Shown here piece after piece: positions 51,802 through 60,146 of a stretch of DNA of 64,000 nucleotides. Within the stretch, counting starts at the first letter, position 1; each line of letters starts with the position of its first letter. A program made the position numbers and the translations under genes. The stretch is taken from assembly GCA_001898225.1 (NCBI GenBank), contig MKTJ01000037.1:1-64000 (forward strand). Reading direction: 5' to 3'. The DNA comes from Chloroflexi bacterium 54-19. Lineage in GTDB: Bacteria; Chloroflexota; Chloroflexia; Chloroheliales; Chloroheliaceae. Under the pieces are notes generated by a model. That model had not been told where the DNA came from, did not search any database, and saw only the letters and a program-made list of their open reading frames with translations.

Positions 51802-52509
51802 TTAGCTGGAAGGTTGAACGACCTTGACCGGCTTCTCCTCATTCGGCGGCAACGGCTCGACCGGTTGAGGTGAGGACGGCGGGGCCGGAGGCCGCTCGCT
51901 GAATAGATAAGCGGCGTCCTTCATATAGAGGAACCCGGAATAGATGGTCAGGAAGACCATAATGTAGACCAGCGGCCAGGCCAGCAAAAAGAACCATTTG
52001 AACGGCTGAAAATCGCCGGTCAGCACCCAGTCGTTAAGACCTTTGAGAACGCCGTTGGGCCTCATGGCGGCATCGGCCCAGACAATCAGCCAGGTCAGCG
52101 ATACCCCGGTCATGACGGTCTTGCGTTTGCCCCACTTGCCCGCCGGGATGACTACCCCCGCCGAGGCGGCATAAGTCCTGACCCCGGTGATGAGAAATTC
52201 CCGGCCCAATATGAGGGCGACCAGCCAGCTTGAGATTATACGCATCTCAATCATGGCGACCAGTACGCCCGCCGTAAAGAGTTTGTCGGCGGTCAGGTCG
52301 AGAAAGATACCGAGGTTGGAGACTTTTTTCTGCCGCCGGGCGAAATAGCCGTCCAGCACGTCGGTAATTTCGGCGACCGCAAAGAGTATCGCGGCAATAA
52401 GATAGGAAGGTGCCCAGTCGTTGAGCATCAGCAGGCCCATCACTAACGGTGTTGATAAAATCCGGGACCAGCTTAACAGGTTGGCTATTTGCAAATTTGC
52501 TTTTAGCAC
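51802..52509 (-). CDS. pgsA: CDP-diacylglycerol–glycerol-3-phosphate 3-phosphatidyltransferase
   Basis: Integral membrane enzyme of 235 aa that makes phosphatidylglycerophosphate, the precursor of phosphatidylglycerol. The CDP-alcohol phosphotransferase signature is complete: DGYFARRQ, then NLGIFLDLTADK. Four to six helices are predicted. A Pro-rich C-terminal tail of about 30 residues is extra. It starts with GTG, 8 bp after rimO, matching the RodZ-like, RimO, PgsA neighbourhood of many bacteria. Confidence 0.93.
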   Translation of the reverse strand: MLKANLQIANLLSWSRILSTPLVMGLLMLNDWAPSYLIAAILFAVAEITDVLDGYFARRQKKVSNLGIFLDLTADKLFTAGVLVAMIEMRIISSWLVALILGREFLITGVRTYAASAGVVIPAGKWGKRKTVMTGVSLTWLIVWADAAMRPNGVLKGLNDWVLTGDFQPFKWFFLLAWPLVYIMVFLTIYSGFLYMKDAAYLFSERPPAPPSSPQPVEPLPPNEEKPVKVVQPSS

Positions 52510-52517
52510 TTTAAATC

Positions 52518-53927
52518 CTAACTTATTAATTTACCCCACAAATCGTACTCGGTCGCATCGGTGATTTTGACCCGCGCGGTGTAGGGACGCGTCCCTTCGG
52601 GGAAACCGGCTCGCAGGGAACGCGGTTCGATAAAGACCAGGCCGTCCACTTCGGGAGCGCTCCGGTAACTCCGCCCGACCCAGATTTCTCGGCTGTCGCG
52701 GGGGCTGTAATCAACCGTACCGCTCCCTTCTACAATAACATCTAATTCCCTGCCAATCAAGCTTTGCTGCTTTTTCAGGGAGATTTCCTGTTGCAAAGCC
52801 ATCAGGCGGTCATAGCGTTCTTGCTTGATTTCTTCGGGGACGGGGTTTTCCTGCTGGGCCGCCGGGCTGCTGGCCTGGGGCGAAAACTTGAACGCGCCGA
52901 CATTGTCGAACTGCATTTCGCCGATGAAATCGAGCAGGTACTGGAATTCTTCCTCGGTCTCGCCGGGGTAGCCGACAATAAAGGTCGTGCGGATAGCGAT
53001 GTCCGGCATAGCCGCCCGCAACCTTTCGATAGTGCCGTAGGTCTCGGACTGGTCGCTGGGGCGGCGCATCCGGCGCAGGACCGCTTTGTGGGCGTGCTGC
53101 AACGGCATATCTATATAGTGGGCCATCTGCGGCAGGCTTGCCATCGTCTCGACCAGGGCCGGGGATACAAAACGGGGATAAGCATACATCAAGCGAAACC
53201 ACATCACTTCGGGCGCGGTCTCGGCCATCTGTTTGAGCAGAGTCGCCGTCCCGGTATTGTCGCGGACGCCCAGGTCGCGACCGTAGAAAGTGGTATCCTG
53301 CCCGACGAGGACGATTTCCTTGACGCCGCTATCGGCCAGTTGGCGCACCTCCCGCAAGATATGTTCGGTCGGGCGGCTGACGTGTTTGCCCTTCATCTGC
53401 GGAATGATGCAGAAGGCGCACCCGGCGTCACAACCGTCCGAAATCTTCAGATAGGAGGTCGGACCCTGTTTCTTCTTGCGACGCAGCAGCCCATAAGTGA
53501 CCCGGTTGGCGGCCCCGTTATCAATCTCGATACCGAGGTCGGTCAGCATCGGCCCGAAGCTATCCCACTTGAGCGCACCGACCACGCCATCCACCCCCGG
53601 CACTTCGGTCTGAATCATGTCGGCGGCCCGGCTGGCTAAACACCCGGCGGCAATCAGGGCCTGCCCCGGTTGCTTGCTATCGGCCAGGTCTTGCAGGGCG
53701 TCGAGCGATTGGCGGGTGGCCGAGTCGATAAAGCCGCACGTGTTGACGATTAACAACTGGGCGCGCTCCGGTTTGAGGGTTTCGCGCAGACCGTAACCGG
53801 TCAACAACTGGCCGATGGCCTCGCTATCAACCGTGTTTTTATCGCAACCGAGGGTCAACAGGTAAAAGGACTTGTTGTCCAGGTGCGGTCGACGGGCTGG
53901 AATGTTTAACTTGATGTTGCTTTTCAT
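52518..53927 (-). CDS. rimO: Ribosomal protein S12 methylthiotransferase
   Basis: Radical SAM enzyme of 469 aa that methylthiolates an Asp of ribosomal protein S12. The N-terminal MTTase domain has C28, C64 and C96 for the auxiliary cluster, and the radical-SAM cluster is SDGCDAGCAFC (C166, C170, C173). A C-terminal TRAM domain (about 395–469) follows. The family layout and strings CDKNTVDSE and PLQHAHKAVLRRMRRP separate it from MiaB. The start ATG has an aagga site. It lies between a dispersed repeat and pgsA. Confidence 0.94.
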   Translation of the reverse strand: MKSNIKLNIPARRPHLDNKSFYLLTLGCDKNTVDSEAIGQLLTGYGLRETLKPERAQLLIVNTCGFIDSATRQSLDALQDLADSKQPGQALIAAGCLASRAADMIQTEVPGVDGVVGALKWDSFGPMLTDLGIEIDNGAANRVTYGLLRRKKKQGPTSYLKISDGCDAGCAFCIIPQMKGKHVSRPTEHILREVRQLADSGVKEIVLVGQDTTFYGRDLGVRDNTGTATLLKQMAETAPEVMWFRLMYAYPRFVSPALVETMASLPQMAHYIDMPLQHAHKAVLRRMRRPSDQSETYGTIERLRAAMPDIAIRTTFIVGYPGETEEEFQYLLDFIGEMQFDNVGAFKFSPQASSPAAQQENPVPEEIKQERYDRLMALQQEISLKKQQSLIGRELDVIVEGSGTVDYSPRDSREIWVGRSYRSAPEVDGLVFIEPRSLRAGFPEGTRPYTARVKITDATEYDLWGKLIS

Positions 53928-53939
53928 AAATCCTTAAAA

Positions 53940-53972
53940 CATTGAACGTTGAACGAAACAACGTTGAACGTA
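53940..53972. repeat. Dispersed repeat, left arm (rimO side)
   Basis: Contains the core CGTTGAACGAAACAACG at 53947–53963 plus flanking TTGAACGT units. Inverted with respect to 54049–54091. Confidence 0.65.
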
Positions 53973-54048
53973 ATTTGTATAAAATATGGCGTTCTGACCG
54001 TAAAATGTATTATTTGGTTTTTCACCTGTTACGGCGTGTAATGCAAAT

Positions 54049-54091
54049 ACGTTCAACGCACCCTTTAAGGTGAACGTTTTACGTTTAACGA
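54049..54091. repeat. Dispersed repeat, right arm (yajQ side)
   Basis: Units ACGTTCA, GAACGTT, ACGTTTA in a run that reaches the stop codon of the yajQ gene. Preceded by ATGCAAATAC, closely matching ATGCAAATGC before the 42404 copy. Confidence 0.6.
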
Positions 54092-54576
54092 TAGTTCGTA
54101 AACTGCAAGGCCACCGGGTAATCCTTACCCTTTAGCATATTGATAATCTGTTGCAGTTCGTCTTTGCTCTTGCTGGTCACGCGCAGGGCGTCCCCCTGGA
54201 TCTGGGACTGGGCATTTTTAAAGGTATCGCGGATTTGTTTGCTCATCTGCTTGGCTAAATCCTGGTTCAACCCCTTTTTGAGTTTGATAACCTGGCGTAC
54301 CCGCCCGCTCGCTGCCGGTTCGACCTTCTGGGCGTCCAGAATTTTGAGCGACAGGTTGCGTTTGACGATTTTGGTATTGAGTAAGTCGATAACCTGTCCC
54401 AGGACAAATTCGTTCTCGGTATTGATGACAATCTGGTCCGCCTCAAGGTCAATTTCGGTCTTGGTATCCTTGAGGTCGAAGCGGGTCGTCACCTCGCGTT
54501 TGGCCTGGTCCACCGCGTTGACCAGTTCCTGGCGGTCAAAGTCCGAAACTACATCGAAAGAAAAAGTCGAAGCCAT
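54085..54576 (-). CDS. yajQ: YajQ-family nucleotide-binding protein
   Basis: Protein of 163 aa of the YajQ/UPF0234 family; in some bacteria it binds cyclic di-GMP and modulates transcription. Family strings are present: FDVVSDFDRQELVNAVDQAK, RFDLKDTKTEI and QVIKLKKGLNQDLAKQMSK, with the two-domain ferredoxin-like layout. I start at ATG 54576 (MASTFSFDVV), which has a gaggtg site; a GTG two codons upstream is the alternative. It lies between the RodZ-like gene and rimO, each separated by intergenic structure. Confidence 0.92.
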   Translation of the reverse strand: MASTFSFDVVSDFDRQELVNAVDQAKREVTTRFDLKDTKTEIDLEADQIVINTENEFVLGQVIDLLNTKIVKRNLSLKILDAQKVEPAASGRVRQVIKLKKGLNQDLAKQMSKQIRDTFKNAQSQIQGDALRVTSKSKDELQQIINMLKGKDYPVALQFTNYR

Positions 54577-54602
54577 TTTCACCTCACTTAAACGCTTCTG
54601 CT

Positions 54603-54643
54603 AAAAAAGCGGGCCGAGTGGGACTCGCCCGCCCTGGCCCGCT
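54603..54643 (-). terminator. Terminator of the RodZ-like gene
   Basis: On the minus strand AGCGGGCC and GGCCCGCT form an 8-bp outer stem with an inner GAGT/ACTC stem, followed by TTTTTAG. It lies just after the stop at 54677. Confidence 0.75.
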
Positions 54644-54676
54644 ATTATAATCTTTTCAACGCTTTAAATCTACGTC

Positions 54677-55984
54677 TTATTCTACCGTATCGTGCCCATC
54701 AGCGTACCAGGTGTGGGTGACAAGACCGCTGTTCGGCTTGGTATACTGCACATCCTGACCATTGAGGGTGACCTTGATAACGTCCGGTTTACCGGCCCGC
54801 ACCGCGATTTTGTTACCGGTGTAGGTGAAAGATTCACCCGGATTACCCACCCTGGCAAGAACCTGTTTGTCGTCAACCGTAATCGTCAGCCAGCTACCGG
54901 TCGTGTCGGTCGCCGAAACGGTTACTACCAGCGTAATCGGCGTAGGAATCGGAGTGGCTGTCGGCGGAGGGGGCGGGACCGGGGTCGCCGTTGGCGCGGG
55001 AGGCGCTGCCGGGGCCGTAGTCGGGGCCGGTTGTTCTTGATTGGTCGGATTGGCACCTGCTGCGGCAGTCGTATTCGTACCGGTGCCCGGAACAGTTGAA
55101 CCGGCAGTCGCGCCACCGGTAGTCGGGGTGCGGTCAAGCGCCTGGATTGAAGGGTCCGGGGTGTAATATTTCGGTGGTACTAAAACGTTACTGGTGGTAT
55201 CACTTGCGGATAGAGTAGCCCTAGAACTCGTCATGGTCGGGTCGGGTGTAATAGCGTAAGGACCGGCGTACCCGCCCGCCGTGATGGTGGCCGCTGCCGC
55301 TTCTTCGTAAGTGGTGGTGTCCTTGGGCTGATTCGCGATGCCCCGGTATATTAGAAGGGCCGCCGCCAGGATTATGACGATGACCAGTAAGGTCGGCACG
55401 AAGTTCGGCATATAGAACGAACCCTTGGCCGAAGGAAGCATCACCTGTTTGAGGACATATTTCTCGTTGTAGCCGATGGTACCTGGTTTGCGGGGCGAAT
55501 AACCGGCCCCAAACCCGTCCGCCGGGTTATCCTCAAAGGCGTGAGTATAGCCGGTCGAGCGCCGCTGGCCGCTTACCAGGGTCGTGGGCGGCGGCAGGGC
55601 TCGCAAGTTCAAACGCTCGTTGCTATTAGCCACCTGGTCGGCTTCGGCCTGGCTCAACCCATCCAGCGGAATGATGGCCCGGCCTCCGCTATCCGCCGAG
55701 GGCGTTTGCTGCTCGACTACCCGCGAGGTATGGGCGTTATCGAGGAGTTCATCAAAGAGTTGGACGGTAGTGCGTGGGTCCAGGTTAAGATAGACCGCAT
55801 ATGTTTTGATAAAACCCCGGATGTAGAAAGGTGGCGGTAGGATCGAGAATTCTTCGTTTTCGAGTGCTTGAAGGAAGGATAAACGGATTTTAGTAGCTTG
55901 CTGAGCATCGGCCAGCGTTACGCCTTTACGCTCTCGCGCCTCGCGCAACACTAAACCTAACTCGCGGACTTCGCTACTTTGCAT
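54677..55984 (-). CDS. RodZ-like helix-turn-helix membrane protein
   Basis: Single-pass membrane protein of 435 aa. The N-terminal HTH (about 3–65: LREARERKGVTLADAQQATK) matches RodZ, followed by a linker and one membrane helix at about 195–217 (VPTLLVIVIILAAALLIYRG). A Pro/Thr/Ala-rich stretch (about 270–345) precedes a beta-rich C-terminal domain (DUF4115-like, SWLTITVDDKQVLARVGNP). RodZ anchors MreB in cell-shape control; no mre gene is visible here. I start at the ATG at 55984 with a ggggga site, since the frame to 56071 adds a non-conserved tail. Confidence 0.87.
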   Translation of the reverse strand: MQSSEVRELGLVLREARERKGVTLADAQQATKIRLSFLQALENEEFSILPPPFYIRGFIKTYAVYLNLDPRTTVQLFDELLDNAHTSRVVEQQTPSADSGGRAIIPLDGLSQAEADQVANSNERLNLRALPPPTTLVSGQRRSTGYTHAFEDNPADGFGAGYSPRKPGTIGYNEKYVLKQVMLPSAKGSFYMPNFVPTLLVIVIILAAALLIYRGIANQPKDTTTYEEAAAATITAGGYAGPYAITPDPTMTSSRATLSASDTTSNVLVPPKYYTPDPSIQALDRTPTTGGATAGSTVPGTGTNTTAAAGANPTNQEQPAPTTAPAAPPAPTATPVPPPPPTATPIPTPITLVVTVSATDTTGSWLTITVDDKQVLARVGNPGESFTYTGNKIAVRAGKPDVIKVTLNGQDVQYTKPNSGLVTHTWYADGHDTVE

Positions 55985-56479
55985 GTAGTTTCCCCCTGTT
56001 ACCCCTTCATCTTGTGAGAGAGATTGGTGCAAATCATTATGAAAATTATTATTCCAGTTCGGTGCTGTCATGGCATAGTAACTAAATTTAATTTTTTGCG
56101 CGACCTAAGCCCAGCCAGGAAAAGAATAAAGTATGCCCCGTTTCCACTAACGGCCTCGCCTTATCCCTACCTGATGCCGGTTTCGCCAGGTTTTCTGCAG
56201 GTTCCAATTATAGATTAGCCAAAGACCATAAAGCAGAGCAGAACGGCTTTACAGCAATAAAATGTCCAGCTTGTTCAACTGTGAAGAAGCTTTAGGCATG
56301 ATTATACCTTACCAATGCAAGAGTGGCAAATTTAACATTCTCCCAAATAGTTAAAAAATTTCTGAGTTATTTTAATTTATGGCTTTGGAAAGGTATAAAT
56401 AAATTTTAAGATTTGCGTGGTAGAAAATGTAAAGCGCTTTTTTAAGTCGGATTTACATTCAAAAGTAATATAAAACTTT
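55985..56479. other. Spacer upstream of the RodZ-like gene
   Basis: About 495 bp, AT-rich. I see one perfect 10-bp palindrome AAAGCGCTTT at 56431–56440 and no convincing gene, promoter pair or RNA. A 64-codon plus-strand frame at 56024 has no homologue-like features. Confidence 0.5.
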
Positions 56480-57097
56480 TTATTCAACCTCAGTTTGCCA
56501 GCTTTTCGCAAGGCCCCGGTATTCGTCTTCGAGGATGCTCATCATCAGGTCGTCTTCCCATTTTCCGTTTACCAGGGCGCTATCTCGCTCGACTCCTTCC
56601 TGGACGAAACCGCACTTGCGATAAGAGGCAATGGCCCGTTTGTTATAGGCCAGCACCCGTAAATCGACCCGGTGCAGACCCATTTCTTCAAAGGCGTGCC
56701 GTAAGACCAACCGGGTCGCGGTCGTACCGATGCCGCGTCCAAGCAGGTCGGGATGGTTAAGGCCGATAGCAAACCGGGCCCGGCGATCTTCTTTGTTAAG
56801 CGAGTGCAGCCCGGCAACCCCGGCCAGCTTGCCGTCCGCCTCGATAATCCAGCGCAGGGATTCCCGGCTTATCCAGCGGTACCACTCCAGGGCGGCTTCC
56901 GGTGTAACCGGTTCTTCTTGTTGGAGAGAGACGCCATACATCCGGTAAATTTCCGGGTACTTATGGTAATTTAAGCGTTCTTGCAGGTCGGTTGGGCGGG
57001 GCGCACGCAGGACAATAGCGCCTTTTTGGAGGGTAGTCCGGGGCTGAATTTCCGGTTCGCTTGTGGGCGAGAACTCTGTTTTATTGTTATCTGTCAT
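56480..57097 (-). CDS. GNAT-family N-acetyltransferase (RimJ/RimL type)
   Basis: Acetyl-CoA-dependent acyltransferase of 205 aa. The GNAT signature is visible: RFAIGLNHPDLLGRGIGTTA for the acetyl-CoA loop, then LHRVDLRVLAYNKRAIASYR, with the C-terminal RKCGFVQEGVERD. Such RimJ/RimL-type enzymes acetylate amines on proteins or small molecules. It lies upstream of the methyltransferase gene in position but downstream in transcription order. Substrate unknown. Confidence 0.88.
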   Translation of the reverse strand: MTDNNKTEFSPTSEPEIQPRTTLQKGAIVLRAPRPTDLQERLNYHKYPEIYRMYGVSLQQEEPVTPEAALEWYRWISRESLRWIIEADGKLAGVAGLHSLNKEDRRARFAIGLNHPDLLGRGIGTTATRLVLRHAFEEMGLHRVDLRVLAYNKRAIASYRKCGFVQEGVERDSALVNGKWEDDLMMSILEDEYRGLAKSWQTEVE

Positions 57098-57154
57098 GGC
57101 TAAATTTTGGTTTTGAAATTAATTTAAGGATAACCTGGGAAAAACCGGTGTTGT

Positions 57155-58012
57155 TCAGGCGGGTTTTACTCCCAGGAAAGAATACAACCGGCCAGGGTAT
57201 TTTTTTATCCTTGTCAGCGTCCGGCGGATAGCCGGGTCTACCAGGGGCAAGCCCAAAAAGAATTCAGCCGGGAAAAAACGGATTCTTTTTCGGATGGTCC
57301 GGGCAATAGTCATTTTGAGTTCGGGCTTTGTAAGCGGAAAAAGGTTGATAACACTGTCATAAGTCCCTAGGACCTTTTTCAGTTTGAACCCGGCCCGTTC
57401 GAGGCTCCCGGTATACGTTTTCAGGGTATAGGCATTTTCGCCCCCGTGCAACTGGTGCAAAACGTGGGATTGTAAGAACTGCTCTAACTGAGAGTTGTCA
57501 TTTATTACGTGGTCCCGGGTCACCAGCAGATAGCCGCCCGGCTTCAAAACCCGGTAGCATTCGTTCAGCCCTTCCTGCAAGTTCTTGAAATGATGTAGCA
57601 CCTGCCGGGTATAAATTACATCGAAGGTTTGGTCGGGGAAAGGCAGAAATTCACCAAAGGCCAGCAAAGGCATAATCTTGTTTGAGCCCAGTTCGGAATT
57701 AAGCCGGGCGATAGCCCCTACCCCCACCTCCACGCTTGGATTGGGGTCAACCGCAAAGACCTTATAGCCGAGGCTGGCAAAAGCGAACGAGGTTACCCCG
57801 TTGCCACAACCGAGGTCAAGGATTTTCCCCGTTGCGCCGGTTTTTTTCAAATTCAACAGGCGGGTGACCTCGGCAAATTCCTCGCTCACCAGGAAGCGGT
57901 TGGCTGCTGCCAGCACGTCCCGGTCGAGATAACATTGGCTGATTAACTCGGTGGAAGTGTGGTCATTGCGGAGTTTTTCGACGGCCTCTTCGTAGGTATA
58001 ATGAGCCCTCAT
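57155..58012 (-). CDS. Class I SAM-dependent methyltransferase
   Basis: Methyltransferase of 285 aa. Motif I is GKILDLGCGNGVTSFAFA and motif II carries the acidic residue in KVFAVDPNPSVEVG; DVIYTRQVLHHFKNLQEGL and YRVLKPGGYLLVTRD complete the Methyltransf_11 core. A C-terminal helical region (about 200–285) is extra. I prefer the ATG at 58012; a TTG at 58027 is possible. Substrate cannot be inferred. Confidence 0.85.
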   Translation of the reverse strand: MRAHYTYEEAVEKLRNDHTSTELISQCYLDRDVLAAANRFLVSEEFAEVTRLLNLKKTGATGKILDLGCGNGVTSFAFASLGYKVFAVDPNPSVEVGVGAIARLNSELGSNKIMPLLAFGEFLPFPDQTFDVIYTRQVLHHFKNLQEGLNECYRVLKPGGYLLVTRDHVINDNSQLEQFLQSHVLHQLHGGENAYTLKTYTGSLERAGFKLKKVLGTYDSVINLFPLTKPELKMTIARTIRKRIRFFPAEFFLGLPLVDPAIRRTLTRIKKYPGRLYSFLGVKPA

Positions 58013-58053
58013 GGTAAGAAGTTCCAAAAATTTTAAATCAAAGTATAAAATTA

Positions 58054-59229
58054 CTAACGGGGTAAGTAGGAAGCCCCTTTTTTATCGCCAATCCTTAAGA
58101 GGTAACCTTTATCGACCAGGGCCAGCAAATCGAGCCGGGCCGTTTCATCGGTAATATCAGGGTTGACCAGCCGATAATCGCGGTTGGTCAGGCGGCCCCG
58201 CTCCCTGGCGTAAAAGAGGGCCCTCGCCTGTCGTTCGTTCAGCCCGGCCTGAAGCAGCCCGAAATATTCGGCCCGGTCCGCTGCGCTAATTTCGAAAAAG
58301 ACCGGGGTTGGCTCAGCCGGACCTTTGACGGCTACCTGGGGCCGGATGGTTTCGGGCAGGGCAGGTTCCTGGCTGGGCCGGGCCGGAAGTATCGCCGTAA
58401 AAGAAGTGGAGTCGGTCTCGAAACGGGGTGGAGAACTACCGATTTCGGCCAGGGCTCGCCGCATACGCCGGATGCCGGTGCCCATTTCTTCCACCAGCCG
58501 TAATTCGTACATTAACCGGGCCAGCAAGGGATTGCGGCTGTAGCGTTTTTGCCCCAAATTTTCGAGAGTGACCGGTCCGGCCAGCCCACCGGGACTTTCT
58601 ACTTCCAACCGGTCGTCAAAGACCCTTACCGCTACTTTCTGGCCGCTAATCGAGTAGTCGCGGTGGGCCAGGGCGTTTGTAATCGCTTCGCGCACGGCCA
58701 CGAGTGGATAGTCGGGCATATCCTCGCGGTAAATCCCCTCGATCCGGGCCGGAATCCGCATGTTGTTGCTAACAAAACGGGCCGTATCCTCGATTATTTT
58801 GTCCAGGGTGCCGAAAACCTCTTTGCGGTCTACAATCGGGCCGTCTATTTCGGTTCCCCGGAAATGGGCGAGTTTAACGCTGGCCTGGGGTAAAAAGCGG
58901 GCCGGTTGTTTGCCAAAAAGCAGTACGGCGGCGGCGGTAGGGACCGACTCGGCTCCGTTTGGGGCCGGGTATATCAGGCCGAGGTCGGCCAGGCGGGTTT
59001 CCGGGCTGGCGTTGCCATCGGTCCGGTCGTCCGACTCCGCTTCAAGGCTTGCCAGGTAGGCCGTGATCTTCCCGTGGTCGAGGTCGGCAAAAGTAGCCCC
59101 GGTCACAGGGGCGCTTTCCACCGGGCCATTAGGGGCCCCGTCTTCAGTTTTAAGCCGTGGTGGTTTTTTTTCTGCCATCGCGTTCCGTGCGAGCTTTGCG
59201 CTTTTAAGGGGGGTACTGCTTTTACTCAA
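58054..59229 (-). CDS. RecG-C-terminal-like (AlbA_2/HATPase_c_4) ATP-binding regulator
   Basis: Protein of 391 aa related to COG2865 transcriptional regulators. The HATPase-like core shows VAVREAITNALAHRDYSISG, the strand VRVFDDRLEVESPGGLAGPV and the GTGIRRMRRAL helix. The upstream Schlafen AlbA_2 domain is shortened, keeping LLFGKQPARFLPQASVKLAHF. A winged-helix-like tail with NRDYRLVNPDITDETARLDLL suggests DNA binding. The start is a TTG at 59229 with an aagg site; an ATG at 59178 is the alternative. It is divergent from the gene at 59438. Confidence 0.82.
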   Translation of the reverse strand: MSKSSTPLKSAKLARNAMAEKKPPRLKTEDGAPNGPVESAPVTGATFADLDHGKITAYLASLEAESDDRTDGNASPETRLADLGLIYPAPNGAESVPTAAAVLLFGKQPARFLPQASVKLAHFRGTEIDGPIVDRKEVFGTLDKIIEDTARFVSNNMRIPARIEGIYREDMPDYPLVAVREAITNALAHRDYSISGQKVAVRVFDDRLEVESPGGLAGPVTLENLGQKRYSRNPLLARLMYELRLVEEMGTGIRRMRRALAEIGSSPPRFETDSTSFTAILPARPSQEPALPETIRPQVAVKGPAEPTPVFFEISAADRAEYFGLLQAGLNERQARALFYARERGRLTNRDYRLVNPDITDETARLDLLALVDKGYLLRIGDKKGASYLPR

Positions 59230-59371
59230 CCTGATGCCTTACCCTTAATAAGGGGTAAGTATAAAGTAAGTCTATACTCTTGGCAAATGGGATAACCCCC
59301 ACTCCCTGCCCGATGATTATAATTTAATTTTTTATTTAAGTCACGGCTGTAAATCTATTTAACCCTTTAAC

Positions 59372-59387
59372 TGGCACGCTCTTTGCC
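59372..59387 (+). promoter_or_regulatory. Sigma-54-like -24/-12 promoter
   Basis: TGGCACG (59372–59378), a 4-bp spacer CTCT, and TTGCC (59383–59387) match the sigma-54 consensus TGGCACG-N4-TTGCW with one mismatch. It is embedded in an imperfect inverted repeat CTGGCA/TGCCAG. The gene at 59438 follows after about 50 bp. Confidence 0.5.
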
Positions 59388-59437
59388 AGGTATCTTACAA
59401 GGCCGCCAGGGAGACGGCTGCGAAAGGAAACGGAATC

Positions 59438-60070
59438 ATGGCAAAAGAAAACAACGAACAGCAAGTCGGGTATAGCTCGCCGGAGAGCGCCAATAGCGAG
59501 GGCCAGCGTCAGGCCGGTTCAAACGCTTATCCATCGGAACAGGAACAAAAAGAGGCGGCCAGCACCGACAAAGTGCATTATAGCCACGCTACGGACGCCT
59601 CAGATTTGAGAAGTGGCCCTGGTACCGGGCCGACTATGCCAGGTCAGTTCGGCACAACCGCTTCAACCGCGAATAATCCCAGCGCTAACCAGGCGGCGGG
59701 AGCTGCCCAACCTAACTCTACGCCCTTCCGTGATGATAACGCCAGCAGTTCCGGCCTGGCTCCGAGCCATTCGGGGACTTACCCAGGACCGGGCACAGCC
59801 TCGGATAGAGGCACCGGCAATGTAGGTTCAACTCCTTTTGGCACAGGTGCCAGCGATAACGGCCTGGAAGCAACTTCCGGCCTTGACGAACGCAATACCA
59901 CTAACACCAATTCGGCCAGCTATAACTCCTCCGACGATGTTGGTAATCCGCTGTCAGCCGGGGGTGTAACCGGGTCGGGAACTCCGGGCCGCGATAACCA
60001 GTTCAACGAGATGGGCGTGGGCGAAGGTGATATGAGCAACCGCCCGACCGATACTATCGCCGGTACATAG
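59438..60070 (+). CDS. Intrinsically disordered Ser/Gly/Asn-rich protein
   Basis: Protein of 210 aa with almost no hydrophobic core: composition is dominated by Ser, Gly, Thr, Asn, Ala and Pro (for example NNPSANQAAGAAQPNST). It has no signal peptide, membrane segment or recognised domain. It has a good ribosome site (aaggaaacgg) and a terminator, so it appears to be a real transcription unit. Its character recalls stress-induced disordered (hydrophilin-like) proteins, but that is inference. The sigma-54-like promoter and divergent regulator gene suggest conditional expression. Confidence 0.75.
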   Translation: MAKENNEQQVGYSSPESANSEGQRQAGSNAYPSEQEQKEAASTDKVHYSHATDASDLRSGPGTGPTMPGQFGTTASTANNPSANQAAGAAQPNSTPFRDDNASSSGLAPSHSGTYPGPGTASDRGTGNVGSTPFGTGASDNGLEATSGLDERNTTNTNSASYNSSDDVGNPLSAGGVTGSGTPGRDNQFNEMGVGEGDMSNRPTDTIAGT

Positions 60071-60090
60071 TTAATTTGGTTCTGAAAAAT

Positions 60091-60127
60091 AAAAATCCCC
60101 AGGCCGGTAAAAGACCTGGGGATTTTT
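60091..60127. terminator. Terminator shared by convergent genes
   Basis: AAAAATCCCCAGG (60091–60103) and CCTGGGGATTTTT (60115–60127) form a perfect 13-bp stem. It ends the disordered-protein gene and can also end the minus-strand GH18 gene at 60147. Confidence 0.9.
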
Positions 60128-60146
60128 ATGCATGGTTTAGCTATGT

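Noticed and set aside
52764..53639. 291-codon plus-strand frame opposite rimO
   Set aside because: The minus strand encodes clear RimO motifs with all six cluster cysteines.
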